Shown here piece after piece: positions 27,216 to 36,674 of a stretch of DNA of 64,000 nucleotides. This DNA comes from Dolichospermum compactum NIES-806 (GTDB lineage: Bacteria; Cyanobacteriota; Cyanobacteriia; Cyanobacteriales; Nostocaceae). A program made the position numbers and the translations under genes. The stretch's first letter is position 1. Each line of letters opens with the position of its first letter. A model generated the notes under the pieces. That model saw only the letters and a program-made list of their open reading frames with translations. It was not told where the DNA came from and made no database searches. The stretch lies in assembly GCF_002368115.1 (NCBI RefSeq), contig NZ_AP018316.1, forward strand, positions 1,519,136 through 1,583,135. Direction: 5' to 3'.

Positions 27216-27962
27216 ATGTCTATCACTATCACTGTTTTATCTAATTATCGGTTTCCGTCCCGGAATTTTGGGAAAGTATTATCTTTGAGTATATTTCTCA
27301 GCGCGATTTTTATTTTACCTGCATCAGCACAAGAAAAATTATGGCGAACTTTAACTGTAACTGGCAAGGGAGTAGAAACAATTTCGACAACCTTATCCCA
27401 AATTAATTTGGGTGTAGAAGTTCAAGGAAAATCCGCTGAAGATGCTCAAAAAGAAGCGGCTCGCAGATCATCGGCTGTGGTAGCATTGCTAAAAAAACGC
27501 AATGTGGAAAAATTGACAACTACAGGAATTCGCCTCAACCCAGTTTATAGCTACAGTAATAATGTTCAACGCATTACTGGTTATACTGCTAGTAATACAG
27601 TGAGCTTCCGCATTCCTACAGATAAAGCCGGAACTTTGTTGGATGATGCGGTGAAAGCTGGAGCGACACAAATTAATGGTGTAAGTTTTATCGCTAGTGA
27701 TGAAGCGATCGCCAGCGCCCAAAAACAAGCCCTAAAAAAAGCTATCCAGGATGCTCAAGAACAAGCGGAAACAGTTCTTAGCACCTTAAAGTTAGAAGAA
27801 AAAGACATTATTAGTATTCAAATTAATGGTGCAACCCCACCGCCACCACCCATGCTGTACCTGGCTGAAGCTGCTAAAGCCAATATCACAGCTGCTTCTA
27901 CTCCTGTAGTTGCCGGTGAACAAGAAGTACAGGCATCAGTAACATTGCAAATTAGCTATTAG
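27216..27962 (+). CDS. SIMPL (DUF541) domain protein, exported
   Basis: A 248-residue protein with an N-terminal hydrophobic signal (about 22-38, ending LPASAQE) and a SIMPL/DUF541 body: TLTVTGKGVETISTTLSQI at the start and VQASVTLQISY at the end. SIMPL proteins are periplasmic oligomers linked with oxidative-stress tolerance in proteobacteria; the cyanobacterial role is unclear. ATG 27216, preceded by AAGG, is preferred to the in-frame GTG at 27204 because the latter has an SD-like GAGG directly against it. Convergent with ssb. Confidence 0.85.
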   Translation: MSITITVLSNYRFPSRNFGKVLSLSIFLSAIFILPASAQEKLWRTLTVTGKGVETISTTLSQINLGVEVQGKSAEDAQKEAARRSSAVVALLKKRNVEKLTTTGIRLNPVYSYSNNVQRITGYTASNTVSFRIPTDKAGTLLDDAVKAGATQINGVSFIASDEAIASAQKQALKKAIQDAQEQAETVLSTLKLEEKDIISIQINGATPPPPPMLYLAEAAKANITAASTPVVAGEQEVQASVTLQISY

Positions 27963-28022
27963 TCATTGGTCATTGGTCAGTGGTCAGTTGTCAGTTGTTA
28001 CCAATGACCACTGACCACTGAC
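27962..28022. terminator. Inverted GGTCAGTGGTCA repeats between convergent genes
   Basis: GTCATTGGTCATTGGTCAGT (27963-27982) followed by CCAATGACCACTGACCACTGAC (about 27999-28021) forms a long imperfect stem between the SIMPL gene and ssb, which are convergent. It could end both transcripts. The words belong to a dispersed repeat also seen near 36340-36460 and 40640-40690. Confidence 0.5.
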
Positions 28023-28028
28023 AACAAA

Positions 28029-28391
28029 TTAGAAATTATCTGGGGACATATCAGACATCCCACCTTCACTATCACGCTTAGAACCTAATAAATCTAGCTG
28101 GTCTACTAAAATGACTGGTTTTGAACGATTAACACCAGTTTGGCGATCGCTCCAAGTATCAAATCGCAAAGAACCTTTAACTCCAATCAAACCACCTTTA
28201 CGGACATAATTACCAGCAACTTCCGCAGTTTTTCCCCAAAGTTCTAGATTAAACCAGTCTGGTTTATCATTGTTACGCGATCTTCTATTTACAGCTAGTG
28301 TCAATTGACATAAAACTTTGCCCGACTCAAAATATTTCATGTCTGGGTCGCCGCCGACACGACCAACAAGAGTGACAACATTAATGCTCAT
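28029..28391 (-). CDS. ssb: Single-stranded DNA-binding protein
   Basis: The 120-residue product is one OB-fold: MSINVVTLVGRVGGDPDMKYFESGK, WFNLELWGKTAE, GGLIGVKGSLRFDTW. The C-terminus is short and ends SDMSPDNF: an acidic-aromatic tip like the canonical partner-binding tail, without the long Gly-rich linker of E. coli SSB. Short SSBs of about 120 residues are common in cyanobacteria. It diverges from mreB, as remembered for Nostoc sp. PCC 7120. Confidence 0.93.
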   Translation of the reverse strand: MSINVVTLVGRVGGDPDMKYFESGKVLCQLTLAVNRRSRNNDKPDWFNLELWGKTAEVAGNYVRKGGLIGVKGSLRFDTWSDRQTGVNRSKPVILVDQLDLLGSKRDSEGGMSDMSPDNF

Positions 28392-28720
28392 GGTTTTTAT
28401 TTCCTAGTATTTTTGTATTGTATTATTCCGAATTCTATAATAACTAATTGTGAAATGATTAAAAATATGTTAGAATCACAACAGTTAACTCCCGCCAAAA
28501 TTCAAAAAATACTTGACAGTTAAAAAAAATTATACGGTTATACTGAGTGACCTTGAGAAGATAGAACTTAAGATTCATGACAATAAACTCAAGATTGACA
28601 AAAGCTAGATAGAAAAATACTCTAGTTTACTGGAGTCAGGCAACCAAATATCATGGCATCTATCAATATTAACTCTTATCTTTGTAGTCAAAAGTAGTGT
28701 AAATAGGGGCATGGAGAAGC
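28392..28720. promoter_or_regulatory. ssb-mreB divergent promoter region
   Basis: A 329-base gap between divergent genes. TTGACA at 28513-28518 and TATACT at 28539-28544 are the best -35/-10-like hexamers for mreB, but their 20-base spacing is longer than ideal, so this is weak. GGAG (28713-28716) five bases before GTG 28721 is a good ribosome-binding site. No other gene is seen. Confidence 0.4.
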
Positions 28721-29767
28721 GTGGGTCTTTTCAATTTTAATTTTCGTCCATCCTGGGATATGGGTATCGACCTCGGTACAGCCAACACCCTAGTTTACGT
28801 ATCTGGTAAAGGGATTGTCCTGCAAGAACCTTCCGTCGTTGCCATTGATCAAAATCTGAAAGTGGCACTGGCAGTGGGGGAAGAGGCTAAAAAAATGCTC
28901 GGACGCACACCGGGGAACGTCGTTGCCCTGCGTCCCCTGCGTGACGGTGTGATCGCTGACTTTGATACCGCTGAATTGATGCTAAAAAGCTTTATTCAAC
29001 GGGTAAATGAAGGGAGATCCCTAATGTTGCCCCGCATTGTCATTGGCATCCCCAGTGGTGTCACTGGAGTAGAAAGACGGGCTGTTATGGATGCAGCCAC
29101 CCAAGCTGGTGCTAGAGAAGTATATTTGATTGATGAGCCAGTTGCAGCAGCAATTGGTGCAGGACTGCCAGTGGCAGAACCTACTGGTAATATGATTATT
29201 GACATCGGTGGGGGGACAACAGAAGTAGCGGTATTAAGTCTTCAAGGAACAGTAATCAGCGAATCAGTACGTATTGCTGGAGATGAATTAACTGAAGCTA
29301 TTACTCAGTATATGAAGAAAATTCATAACCTGGTAATTGGTGAACGCACGGCAGAAGATATTAAGATTAAAATAGGTTCTGCCTATCCGACCGCAGACGA
29401 TAATGATAGTGTAATGGAAGTTCGAGGCTTGCATTTACTGTCTGGTTTACCCAGAACTGTCACCATCAAAGGCCCGGAAATTCGGGAAAGTATGGTAGAG
29501 CCTCTAGCGGTAATTATCGAAGCAGTTAGGCGAACACTGGAACGGACACCGCCCGAACTGGCAGCAGACATTATTGATCGTGGGATCATGTTAGCAGGGG
29601 GTGGTGCATTGCTAAAAGGGTTAGATACATTGATTAGTCATGAGACAGGTCTTGTTACCCACATAGCCGCTGATCCTTTAAGCTGTGTAGTTCTGGGAAC
29701 AGGTCGCGTATTAGAAAACTTCAAACAATTGGAGAGAGTATTCAGCGGACGTTCTCGCAATATGTAA
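28721..29767 (+). CDS. mreB: Rod shape-determining actin homologue MreB
   Basis: A 348-residue bacterial actin: phosphate loop 1 MGIDLGTANTLVYV (14-27), connect/phosphate 2 IIDIGGGTTEVAVLS, and adenosine motif GIMLAGGGALLKGL. An amphipathic N-terminal MGLFNFNFRPSWD suggests membrane contact. It starts at GTG 28721, with a good SD. MreB polymers direct lateral wall synthesis; in Anabaena it sets cell shape. It is followed 208 bases later by mreC. Confidence 0.96.
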   Translation: MGLFNFNFRPSWDMGIDLGTANTLVYVSGKGIVLQEPSVVAIDQNLKVALAVGEEAKKMLGRTPGNVVALRPLRDGVIADFDTAELMLKSFIQRVNEGRSLMLPRIVIGIPSGVTGVERRAVMDAATQAGAREVYLIDEPVAAAIGAGLPVAEPTGNMIIDIGGGTTEVAVLSLQGTVISESVRIAGDELTEAITQYMKKIHNLVIGERTAEDIKIKIGSAYPTADDNDSVMEVRGLHLLSGLPRTVTIKGPEIRESMVEPLAVIIEAVRRTLERTPPELAADIIDRGIMLAGGGALLKGLDTLISHETGLVTHIAADPLSCVVLGTGRVLENFKQLERVFSGRSRNM

Positions 29768-29975
29768 TAGTAATTAGTAAGTTAGGAATATATGGGTTCT
29801 GTATTTATTCATAACTATAGAATCCATTATTTTCAGTAAAACTACATGAGATTTGAGTTCAAAATTTAATGAAGTGCAGGATCTAAATTCAAAGCCAGAC
29901 AGCAAGCCAGTTTTACTGCTTCTTCCTTCTGACTCCTGACTCCTAAATAATTTATAAAATATATAACAGGTTATT

Positions 29976-30764
29976 ATGTTTACTTTAAAACGCTGGTGGG
30001 AATACAAAGGATTACAGATAGGATTATTAGCCTTAGTTGTAGGTAGTGCTTGGACACTTAGAGAGACAAAAGGGGCATTGTTACGGGAAATTTACCAAGG
30101 AATAACTAGTCCATTACAGATGCTACAGTCAGGAGCAATTCCTGAACAAAATATTAAAGATGCAAGATTTTTAGAATTACAAACTCGCATTGTTGAGTTA
30201 GAAAGCCAAAATCAGAAATTAAAAAATTTACTGGGCTATGTAGAGAAACAAACCTCGCCACAAAAGCCAATTATTGCCAGGGTGGTAGGACGCAGTGCAG
30301 ATCATTGGTGGCAACAGGTGATTTTGAATCGGGGGACTGCATCAGGCATTCAAGAAGGTTCTATTGTTAAAGCCGACGGTGGATTGGTCGGTTTAGTAGA
30401 TAGTGTAACAACTAATACTAGCAGTGTCTTGTTAGTAAGTGATTTAAAGAGTCAAGTAGGCGTAACTATAAGCCGCACATCAGCTAAAGGAGTTTTACAA
30501 GGTGATGCTTCCGCTGAAGGGGTATTAGAGTTTTATGAAAAAGTTCCTAATGTTAAAATAGGCGACTTAGTATCTACTTCTACTTATAGTCAGAAGTTCC
30601 CGGCTGGTTTAGCCATAGGGAAAATTAAATCCTTGGATTTAAAGAAACTCCCAGCCTCAATAGCCAAAGTAGAGTTATTCCCCCCAATTCGGTACTTAGA
30701 TTGGGTAACTGTTTATCCTCAACAAGACAAACAAGATTTAGAAACTCCGAATGTGATCAAATGA
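29976..30764 (+). CDS. mreC: Rod shape-determining protein MreC
   Basis: The 262-residue product has one N-terminal membrane helix (about 12-28), a coiled coil (about 60-90, ELQTRIVELESQNQKLKNLLGYV) and the periplasmic double beta-barrel region with VVGRSADHWWQQVILNRGTASGI and LVGLVDSVTTNTSSVLLVSD. It links MreB to periplasmic wall enzymes. Normally mreD follows, but it is not detectable in the next 640 bases. Confidence 0.95.
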   Translation: MFTLKRWWEYKGLQIGLLALVVGSAWTLRETKGALLREIYQGITSPLQMLQSGAIPEQNIKDARFLELQTRIVELESQNQKLKNLLGYVEKQTSPQKPIIARVVGRSADHWWQQVILNRGTASGIQEGSIVKADGGLVGLVDSVTTNTSSVLLVSDLKSQVGVTISRTSAKGVLQGDASAEGVLEFYEKVPNVKIGDLVSTSTYSQKFPAGLAIGKIKSLDLKKLPASIAKVELFPPIRYLDWVTVYPQQDKQDLETPNVIK

Positions 30765-31407
30765 TGAATATGTAACCTAACCTACCCCTGTCATAGCAGA
30801 TTAGGTTGGTTGTAATAAAAATTTATATTCAGAATCATTCACTTATTCAAACTGGTATCCTAGAGTATTAGTCAAATACTAGGACAACACGGCGTAAATA
30901 ACCCAACCATTCTAAATCAATAAACAGCCTATACTATCCTCGTTTTGACTTTTGACTTTTGACGAACGCCCTGCAGTAATAGGGGTTTATTTAGGGTATC
31001 CTAGATGCGTATCCTCAATGGTCTTCTCTTGAAGTATTGATAATCCTCTGAAATTATCCCTACAGTTGAGCAAAGAATCTATTGATGAAGATATAACTAC
31101 CCAAAATCCTATACCGTACCTCTTTAGGAGTAAAATTGGATATTATCTAGTTCAGAATCCTGTTACTAGGTCAATTTTATTGCTAAATTTTGATCAGACA
31201 ACATATTTACAACTCTCAGAGGTGAAACCAGTTAAATAATTCGGTTCTCTACTTGGATATTTTGTCCAAATTTTGGCTTTAAAAGAGGTAAGATAATGGC
31301 TATACATAATTATGTACCTCAAAGATATTAGCGAAATTACCACTTGATAATTGCTATAATCTATTCTTCCCTCTAACATTCTTATCTATTATTAGGTGTA
31401 AATTTTT
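30765..31407. other. Gene-free stretch where mreD would be expected
   Basis: All frames are broken by stops, and no hydrophobic frame resembling MreD is visible. A weak ACCTAA/TTAGGT hairpin lies at 30775-30806. A dispersed 95-base repeat occupies 30884-30978. The remainder is AT-rich and unassigned; the last part must contain the NYN gene promoter. Confidence 0.65.
30884..30978. repeat. ACAACACGGCGTAAA dispersed repeat, copy 1
   Basis: ACAACACGGCGTAAATAACC ... CCAACCATTCTAAATCA ... GCCTATACT ... TTTTGACTTTTGACTTTTGAC recurs with few changes at 41641-41737; a truncated third copy sits at 47375-47412. Non-coding. Confidence 0.75.
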
Positions 31408-31929
31408 ATGGGTTCTCCAATGAATCGTCTGTCTATTTTTGTAGACGGAAACAATATGTTCTATGCTCAACAGAAAAATGGTTGGTTTTTTGACCCCCGG
31501 CGCGTTTTAGAATATTTCAAATACGAACAGTCAGACACTACATTAATCAATGCTTTCTGGTACACTGGATTAAAAGACCCTCAAGACCAACGAGGTTTTC
31601 GAGATGCACTCATCAGCTTGGGATATACAGTCCGCACGAAAATTCTCAAAGAGTATTATGATGATGCTTCGGGTCGTTACTCTCAAAAAGCGAATTTAGA
31701 TATTGAAATTGTCGTTGATATGTTTAATACAGTAGATCAATATGACAGAGTTGTATTATTTAGCGGAGATGGTGATTTTGAAAGGGCTATCGAATTATTA
31801 CGATCTAAGAATACTCATATTACAGTAGTATCCACTGAGGGCATGATAGCCAGGGAATTACGTAATGCTACTGATAGATATATAGATTTGAATGATATTA
31901 GAGATAGAATAGAAAAAACTGACGGTTAA
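31408..31929 (+). CDS. NYN domain protein, LabA-like
   Basis: A 173-residue PIN-like NYN domain: IFVDGNNMFYAQQ (about 9-21) and VVLFSGDGDFERAIELL carry the acidic residues that would bind metal in a ribonuclease site. Relatives include LabA of the Synechococcus clock output and LOTUS/NYN nucleases. The length is one domain only. A second ATG at 31420 (MNRLSIF) is an equally good start. The substrate is unknown; nuclease activity is inferred from the family. Confidence 0.85.
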   Translation: MGSPMNRLSIFVDGNNMFYAQQKNGWFFDPRRVLEYFKYEQSDTTLINAFWYTGLKDPQDQRGFRDALISLGYTVRTKILKEYYDDASGRYSQKANLDIEIVVDMFNTVDQYDRVVLFSGDGDFERAIELLRSKNTHITVVSTEGMIARELRNATDRYIDLNDIRDRIEKTDG

Positions 31930-32136
31930 CTCAGCTTAGTATTTATTTACAAATCTCAAAGTTAAAAACTATCATTTCACAGTTTCAATTACTTTATTAA
32001 GCAAGAATTTAGGAATTAGAAGTCGGTGATGATGATAAATTCTCTAGGACTGACAAATCAAACCAAATTTGATTAATTCTAATTCCTTGATATTCTTTTA
32101 TTCAGCCCACTCTCAAAACTAACAGAGGTTAAGCTA

Positions 32137-33729
32137 ATGAGCAACCAAACCGATAGAATTATCATCTTTGACACCACATTGCGTGATGGAGAACAGTGTC
32201 CTGGAGCAACTCTCAACATAGACGAAAAGCTAGTTATTGCTAAACAACTAGCACGTTTAGGAGTAGATATTATTGAGGCTGGTTTTGCTTTTGCTAGTCC
32301 TGGGGATTTTGAAGCAGTGAGCAAAATTGCCCAAACTGTGGGGACAGAAAATGGTCCGGTAATTTGTAGTTTGGCTAGAGCCAGACATGATGATATTAAG
32401 GCGGCTGCGGAGGCTATCAAACCTGCTGCTAAAGGGAGAATTCATACTTTTATTGCTACCTCTGATATTCACCTGCAATATAAGTTGAAAAAGACTAGAC
32501 CAGAAGTGGTGGCGATCGCTGAAGAAATGGTAGCCTATGCTAAAAGCTTCACCGATGATGTCGAATTTTCTCCTGAAGATGCGGGACGTTCTGATCCAGA
32601 ATTTTTGTATGAAGTTTTGGAAAGGGCGATCGCAGCCGGAGCAACAACTGTTAATATTCCTGATACCGTAGGATACACCACACCCAGCGAATTTGGCGCA
32701 ATCATTAGAGGCATTACTGAAAATGTCCCCAACATTGACAAAGCCATTATTTCCGTTCACGGACACAATGATTTAGGTTTAGCAGTTGCTAACTTTTTGG
32801 AAGCTGTCAAAAACGGCGCTCGGCAACTAGAATGTACCATCAATGGCATTGGTGAAAGAGCCGGCAATGCCGCCTTAGAAGAATTAGTCATGGCCTTGCA
32901 CGTCCGCAGACAATATTTTAATCCCTTCTTGGGACGCGCTGAAAATTCTGAAGCATCACTCACGAATATTGACACCAAACAACTCTATAAAACCTCCCGT
33001 TTGGTTTCCAATTTAACCGGAATGTTGGTGCAACCAAATAAAGCCATTGTCGGTGCAAATGCCTTTGCTCATGAGTCTGGAATTCACCAAGATGGGGTAT
33101 TGAAAAACAAACTCACCTATGAGATTATGGATGCCCAATTGATTGGTTTATCAGACAATCAAATAGTATTGGGTAAACATTCTGGCAGAAATGCTTTTCG
33201 TACCCGCTTGAAAGAATTGGGTTTTGAACTATCAGAAACAGAATTGAATAAAGCCTTCGTCAAATTCAAAGACGTAGCAGACAAAAAGAAAGAAATCTCT
33301 GATTGGGATTTGGAAGCGATTGTCAATGACGAAATCCAACAAGCACCAGAGTTATTCCGGGTAGAGTTGGTACAGGTTTCCTGTGGTAGTAATACTCAAC
33401 CCACCGCTACAGTAACACTCCGCACTCCCAACGGAGAAGAATTAACTGATGCAGCCATTGGGACAGGTCCAGTAGATGCGGTGTACAAAGCCATCAATAG
33501 GGTAGTGAATGTACCGAATGAGTTGATTGAGTTTTCTGTGCAATCTGTCACCGGAGGAATTGACGCTTTAGGAGAAGTAACAATTCGCCTACGCCATGAA
33601 TCCCTTGTATTTTCAGGTCATGCAGCCAATACAGATATTATTGTGGCATCTGCTCAGGCTTATATAAATGCACTAAATAGATTGTTTTCATCTTTACAGC
33701 AAGAAGTGAATGAAAAAGTCACAGCATAG
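32137..33729 (+). CDS. leuA: 2-isopropylmalate synthase
   Basis: The 530-residue product condenses acetyl-CoA with 2-oxoisovalerate, the first step of leucine synthesis. The DRE-TIM barrel shows TLRDGEQCPG (14-23) and the metal motif SVHGHNDLG; the C-terminal allosteric domain (about 390-510) responsible for leucine inhibition is complete. AGAGG before ATG 32137 is a suitable ribosome-binding site. No other leu genes are adjacent. Confidence 0.96.
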   Translation: MSNQTDRIIIFDTTLRDGEQCPGATLNIDEKLVIAKQLARLGVDIIEAGFAFASPGDFEAVSKIAQTVGTENGPVICSLARARHDDIKAAAEAIKPAAKGRIHTFIATSDIHLQYKLKKTRPEVVAIAEEMVAYAKSFTDDVEFSPEDAGRSDPEFLYEVLERAIAAGATTVNIPDTVGYTTPSEFGAIIRGITENVPNIDKAIISVHGHNDLGLAVANFLEAVKNGARQLECTINGIGERAGNAALEELVMALHVRRQYFNPFLGRAENSEASLTNIDTKQLYKTSRLVSNLTGMLVQPNKAIVGANAFAHESGIHQDGVLKNKLTYEIMDAQLIGLSDNQIVLGKHSGRNAFRTRLKELGFELSETELNKAFVKFKDVADKKKEISDWDLEAIVNDEIQQAPELFRVELVQVSCGSNTQPTATVTLRTPNGEELTDAAIGTGPVDAVYKAINRVVNVPNELIEFSVQSVTGGIDALGEVTIRLRHESLVFSGHAANTDIIVASAQAYINALNRLFSSLQQEVNEKVTA

Positions 33730-33734
33730 CAGGT

Positions 33735-33772
33735 ATAGAGACGAGAATCCCTACCCAGGGAACGTCTCTACT
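33735..33772. repeat. GTAGAGACG...CGTCTCTAC repeat behind leuA
   Basis: An inverted repeat with AGAGACG (33737-33743) and CGTCTCT (33764-33770), immediately after leuA, able to form a stem-loop and perhaps end its transcript. The same sequence occurs in frame inside the STAND gene at 9044-9082. Confidence 0.65.
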
Positions 33773-33820
33773 GTTGAATTGATTCCAGCGACTGAGATAA
33801 AACTTCTTGTTCATTGACCA

Positions 33821-33995
33821 AAAAGACGGGACAGAAGCCCCGTCCTTCCAGGACGGCTTTATGCTAAAATATGGTTATAGTCGCCATAGGGCATTGGGAG
33901 ACTTTAAACGGACATGGAGGGACGATAAGACCACTTGTGGCGTGTTCTGGTGAAGTGTCAAGAATCACCGCACCTTCAGGTCGGTGAGTATGTCA
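33821..33995 (+). mobile_element. Non-autonomous IS200/IS605-type element
   Basis: The left part contains the hairpin CCGTCC/GGACGG (33840-33856) within the CCCCGTCCTTCCAGGACGG motif typical of IS200/IS605 left ends. The right part has the stem TCACCG/CGGTGA (33965-33970 with 33982-33987) followed by GTATGTCAA, typical of right ends. Only about 175 bases lie between them, with no transposase, so it is an internally deleted derivative. The right end overlaps the last codons of the DUF29 gene. Confidence 0.6.
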
Positions 33996-34368
33996 ATATA
34001 GCTGCTAATTCTTTTGTTTCATAACGTCCCTCATAAGCTTCTAGCGCCGCTCTTTTTAGTGCTACTTGATATCCTTGTTGGAGAATTTCCATTAATTCTC
34101 TTTGATTCAAGTAAGCACCACCAGATTTGCGGCGCTTGTTAATTTTATTGATTTCCCGCACTGCATTTTCTATGGAAATTTCCCAATAACGGGTAGAACG
34201 TTTTTCGGCTTTTTGTTTGATTAGATGAATCAGTAGAATTACGCCATAACTATCAATTTTATTGATTTTATCACTGAGGCTCATTTCTTCTAATTCATCC
34301 ACTAATAGTAAAGCTTCATTGATTTTTCCTTGTTCTAGGAGTTGTCTAATTTCTAAGAGTTCTTCCAT
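33976..34368 (-). CDS. DUF29 family protein
   Basis: A 130-residue, all-helical, highly charged protein. MEELLEIRQLLEQGKINEALLLVDELEEMS and the RSTRYWEISIENAVREIN segment are typical of the cyanobacterial DUF29 family, whose function is unknown; many genomes carry dozens of copies. The last residues (AAILTYSPT) run into the right end of the neighbouring IS605-like element, so the native C-terminus may have been replaced by a few residues. Confidence 0.8.
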   Translation of the reverse strand: MEELLEIRQLLEQGKINEALLLVDELEEMSLSDKINKIDSYGVILLIHLIKQKAEKRSTRYWEISIENAVREINKINKRRKSGGAYLNQRELMEILQQGYQVALKRAALEAYEGRYETKELAAILTYSPT

Positions 34369-34689
34369 ATTAGATTTTTCGCTGTATATGAATCATTTAT
34401 AGGAATCCGGTTTGATTCTGTGAATTTACTTGTGTGGTCAGGGAACAGAGAACTCTTAACTGGGAACAGGAAAGACAGAATTGATACCTACTGAGTCTTG
34501 TATGGCTACGCCACGCAAGCTATCAAAAATCAAATAGGAGTCCTATATTTCTGTTTTAGCTGATCTTCTTTGCTAGTACCCTCTAAATTCTAAGCTTAAG
34601 ACTATCTAAAAGAAAAACCCCTACATTAGTTAATTATAAATTTCTGCCAAAAAAAGGTAAAAATAAAGAAATTGTTATTCAGATAACCA

Positions 34690-36102
34690 ATGCAGCTTAT
34701 CAGTGCAACCGTTCCCATATTAGCCACAGCCACAGAAACCGCAGACAGTTCTATGGTATTAGCCGCTGTGCTATTAAGCTTAGTCGTAATTTACTTTGCC
34801 AGTAAAGTTGGGGGAGAATTATGTAACAAAGTGGGGTTACCATCAGTTTTAGGTGAACTTCTCGGTGGTGTAGTTATCGGTGTCTCTGTACTCCATCTGT
34901 TAGTATTTCCAGAAGGTGGTACAGACGCTTCTAATTCCTTAATCATGTCCTTCTTGCAACTCACGGCTGGGTTAACCCCAGAAGCCACACCAGCGGTGTT
35001 TGCAGCGCAGTCTGAGGTGGTTTCAGTTTTATCAGAATTGGGTGTAATCATCCTTCTGTTTGAAATTGGTTTAGAGTCTAACCTCAAAGACCTCATGGCT
35101 GTTGGTGTTCAAGCCGTCGTTGTGGCTACTGTGGGGGTAGTAGTCCCCTTTGCAGCGGGGACAGTGGGATTAATGACCATATTTGGGATTAGTGCTATTC
35201 CCGCGATTTTCGCCGGTGCGGCTTTGACAGCAACCAGTATTGGAATTACGTCCAAAGTGCTTTCCGAATTGGGAAAGTTGAACTCCAAAGAAGGACAAAT
35301 TATTCTTGGTGCAGCGGTTATTGATGATGTTTTGGGAATTATTGTCCTGGCGGTAGTTGCCAGTTTAGCCAAAGATGGTGCAGTAGACGTGGGTAACGTT
35401 ATTTATCTCATCGTTAGTGCGAGCGCTTTTCTAATTGGGGCGATAGTTTTTGGTAATGTCTTTAATAAATCATTTGTGGCGATCGCCGATAAACTGAAGA
35501 CTAGAGGGGAACTAGTCATCCCTGCTTTCATTTTTGCCTTCATGATGGCTTACCTAGCCTCCATCATCCATTTAGAGGCAATTCTTGGTGCTTTTGCCGC
35601 CGGTTTAGTTCTCGAAGAAACCGACAAACGCAAAGAACTCCAAAAGCAAGTTATCCCCATAGCTGATATGTTAGTTCCCGTCTTCTTCGTCGCAGTTGGT
35701 GCAAAAACTGATTTAGGAGTCTTAAATCCAGCCATTCCCACCAATCAAGAAGCCTTAATCATGGCAACTTTCCTGATTACAGTTGCCATCATCGGTAAAG
35801 TAGTGACAGGCTTAACAGTATTTGGTCAACCGGGAATTAACCGCTTGGCTATTGGTGTGGGGATGATTCCCAGAGGTGAAGTCGGCTTAGTATTTGCTGG
35901 TGTCGGTGCAGCTAGTGGTGTTCTTTCCAAGCCATTAGGAGCAGCAATTATTATGATGGTTATTATTACCACATTCATCGCTCCTCCCCTGTTGAGATTT
36001 GTATTTCCAGAATCAAATACCGCCACAAATTTAGACAACAACTCTGGCACAACATTAGCAGTAGAAACACCACAATCTCTCATCACCACAAAAGACGATT
36101 AG
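34690..36102 (+). CDS. Na+/H+ antiporter of the CPA2 family, NhaS3-like
   Basis: The 470-residue membrane protein has about 12 helices, with LPSVLGELLGGVVIGVS near the N-terminus, ELGVIILLFEIGLESN and the ion-site region VIDDVLGIIVLAV, where the double-Asp lies. MIPRGEVGLVFA is the conserved late-helix motif. There is no RCK/TrkA-N regulatory domain, as in thylakoid NhaS3 of Synechocystis (461 residues by my recollection). It would exchange Na+ or K+ for H+. Monocistronic. Confidence 0.88.
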   Translation: MQLISATVPILATATETADSSMVLAAVLLSLVVIYFASKVGGELCNKVGLPSVLGELLGGVVIGVSVLHLLVFPEGGTDASNSLIMSFLQLTAGLTPEATPAVFAAQSEVVSVLSELGVIILLFEIGLESNLKDLMAVGVQAVVVATVGVVVPFAAGTVGLMTIFGISAIPAIFAGAALTATSIGITSKVLSELGKLNSKEGQIILGAAVIDDVLGIIVLAVVASLAKDGAVDVGNVIYLIVSASAFLIGAIVFGNVFNKSFVAIADKLKTRGELVIPAFIFAFMMAYLASIIHLEAILGAFAAGLVLEETDKRKELQKQVIPIADMLVPVFFVAVGAKTDLGVLNPAIPTNQEALIMATFLITVAIIGKVVTGLTVFGQPGINRLAIGVGMIPRGEVGLVFAGVGAASGVLSKPLGAAIIMMVIITTFIAPPLLRFVFPESNTATNLDNNSGTTLAVETPQSLITTKDD

Positions 36103-36674
36103 TAATTTGAATGTCATCACAAATTCTTTTGTGAACCTCACAGAAAATAGTTGAAAATTTTCTTGTCTGTGGTTTCTACATTTACTATACAAGGAGGTTG
36201 GAAGAAACTTCTCTCATCCAATCTCCGTCTTCTGTAATCTTGAAACCCTCTAATTTTAAAATGCTTACTTATTATTTCTACCTTTAATTAAATTTACTTT
36301 TGGTTTTTTTGGTTTTATAACGTAAGCATTCAGCCATCAGCAATCAGTCATCAGCAAGAATTGAATTGATAAGCATTCTAATATTAATTACTGATGTCAG
36401 TCTCCCTACTTCAAAACCACTAAAATCCAGTTTTAGCTGACTGCTGACCACTGATAGCTGAATGCTTAAAAACTTTCCTTGTTTCCCATTCTATTAGCCT
36501 TGATAATGTTTTGTATTCCTATTTTTTTTCAGAACAGTTTTTACAGCTTGAGGATTTTTTTAGTAATCATGGAGAACAACCCGCCAATCTATGTCAGAAA
36601 TTGACAGTGGTGGGTGTTTTTTGTATGTATCTATATTCATGATTAATTATTAATTCAGCTAAGGAGAAAAAACC
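36103..36674. other. Gene-free leader ahead of amiC1
   Basis: A 572-base gap with the dispersed CAGTCATCAGC/GACTGCTGACCACTGATAGCTGAATGC words as distant inverted repeats (about 36325-36355 and 36430-36468) and a strong terminator-like hairpin at 36579-36624. Nothing coding is seen. Confidence 0.6.
36579..36624 (+). terminator. Orphan terminator-like hairpin upstream of amiC1
   Basis: ACCCGCCA (36579-36586) pairs with TGGTGGGT (36608-36615), one G-U, and an inner TGTCA (36592-36596) pairs with TGACA (36602-36606); GTTTTTTGT follows. It lies 475 bases beyond the antiporter gene and 50 bases before amiC1, so it could end a small RNA or attenuate amiC1. Confidence 0.55.
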
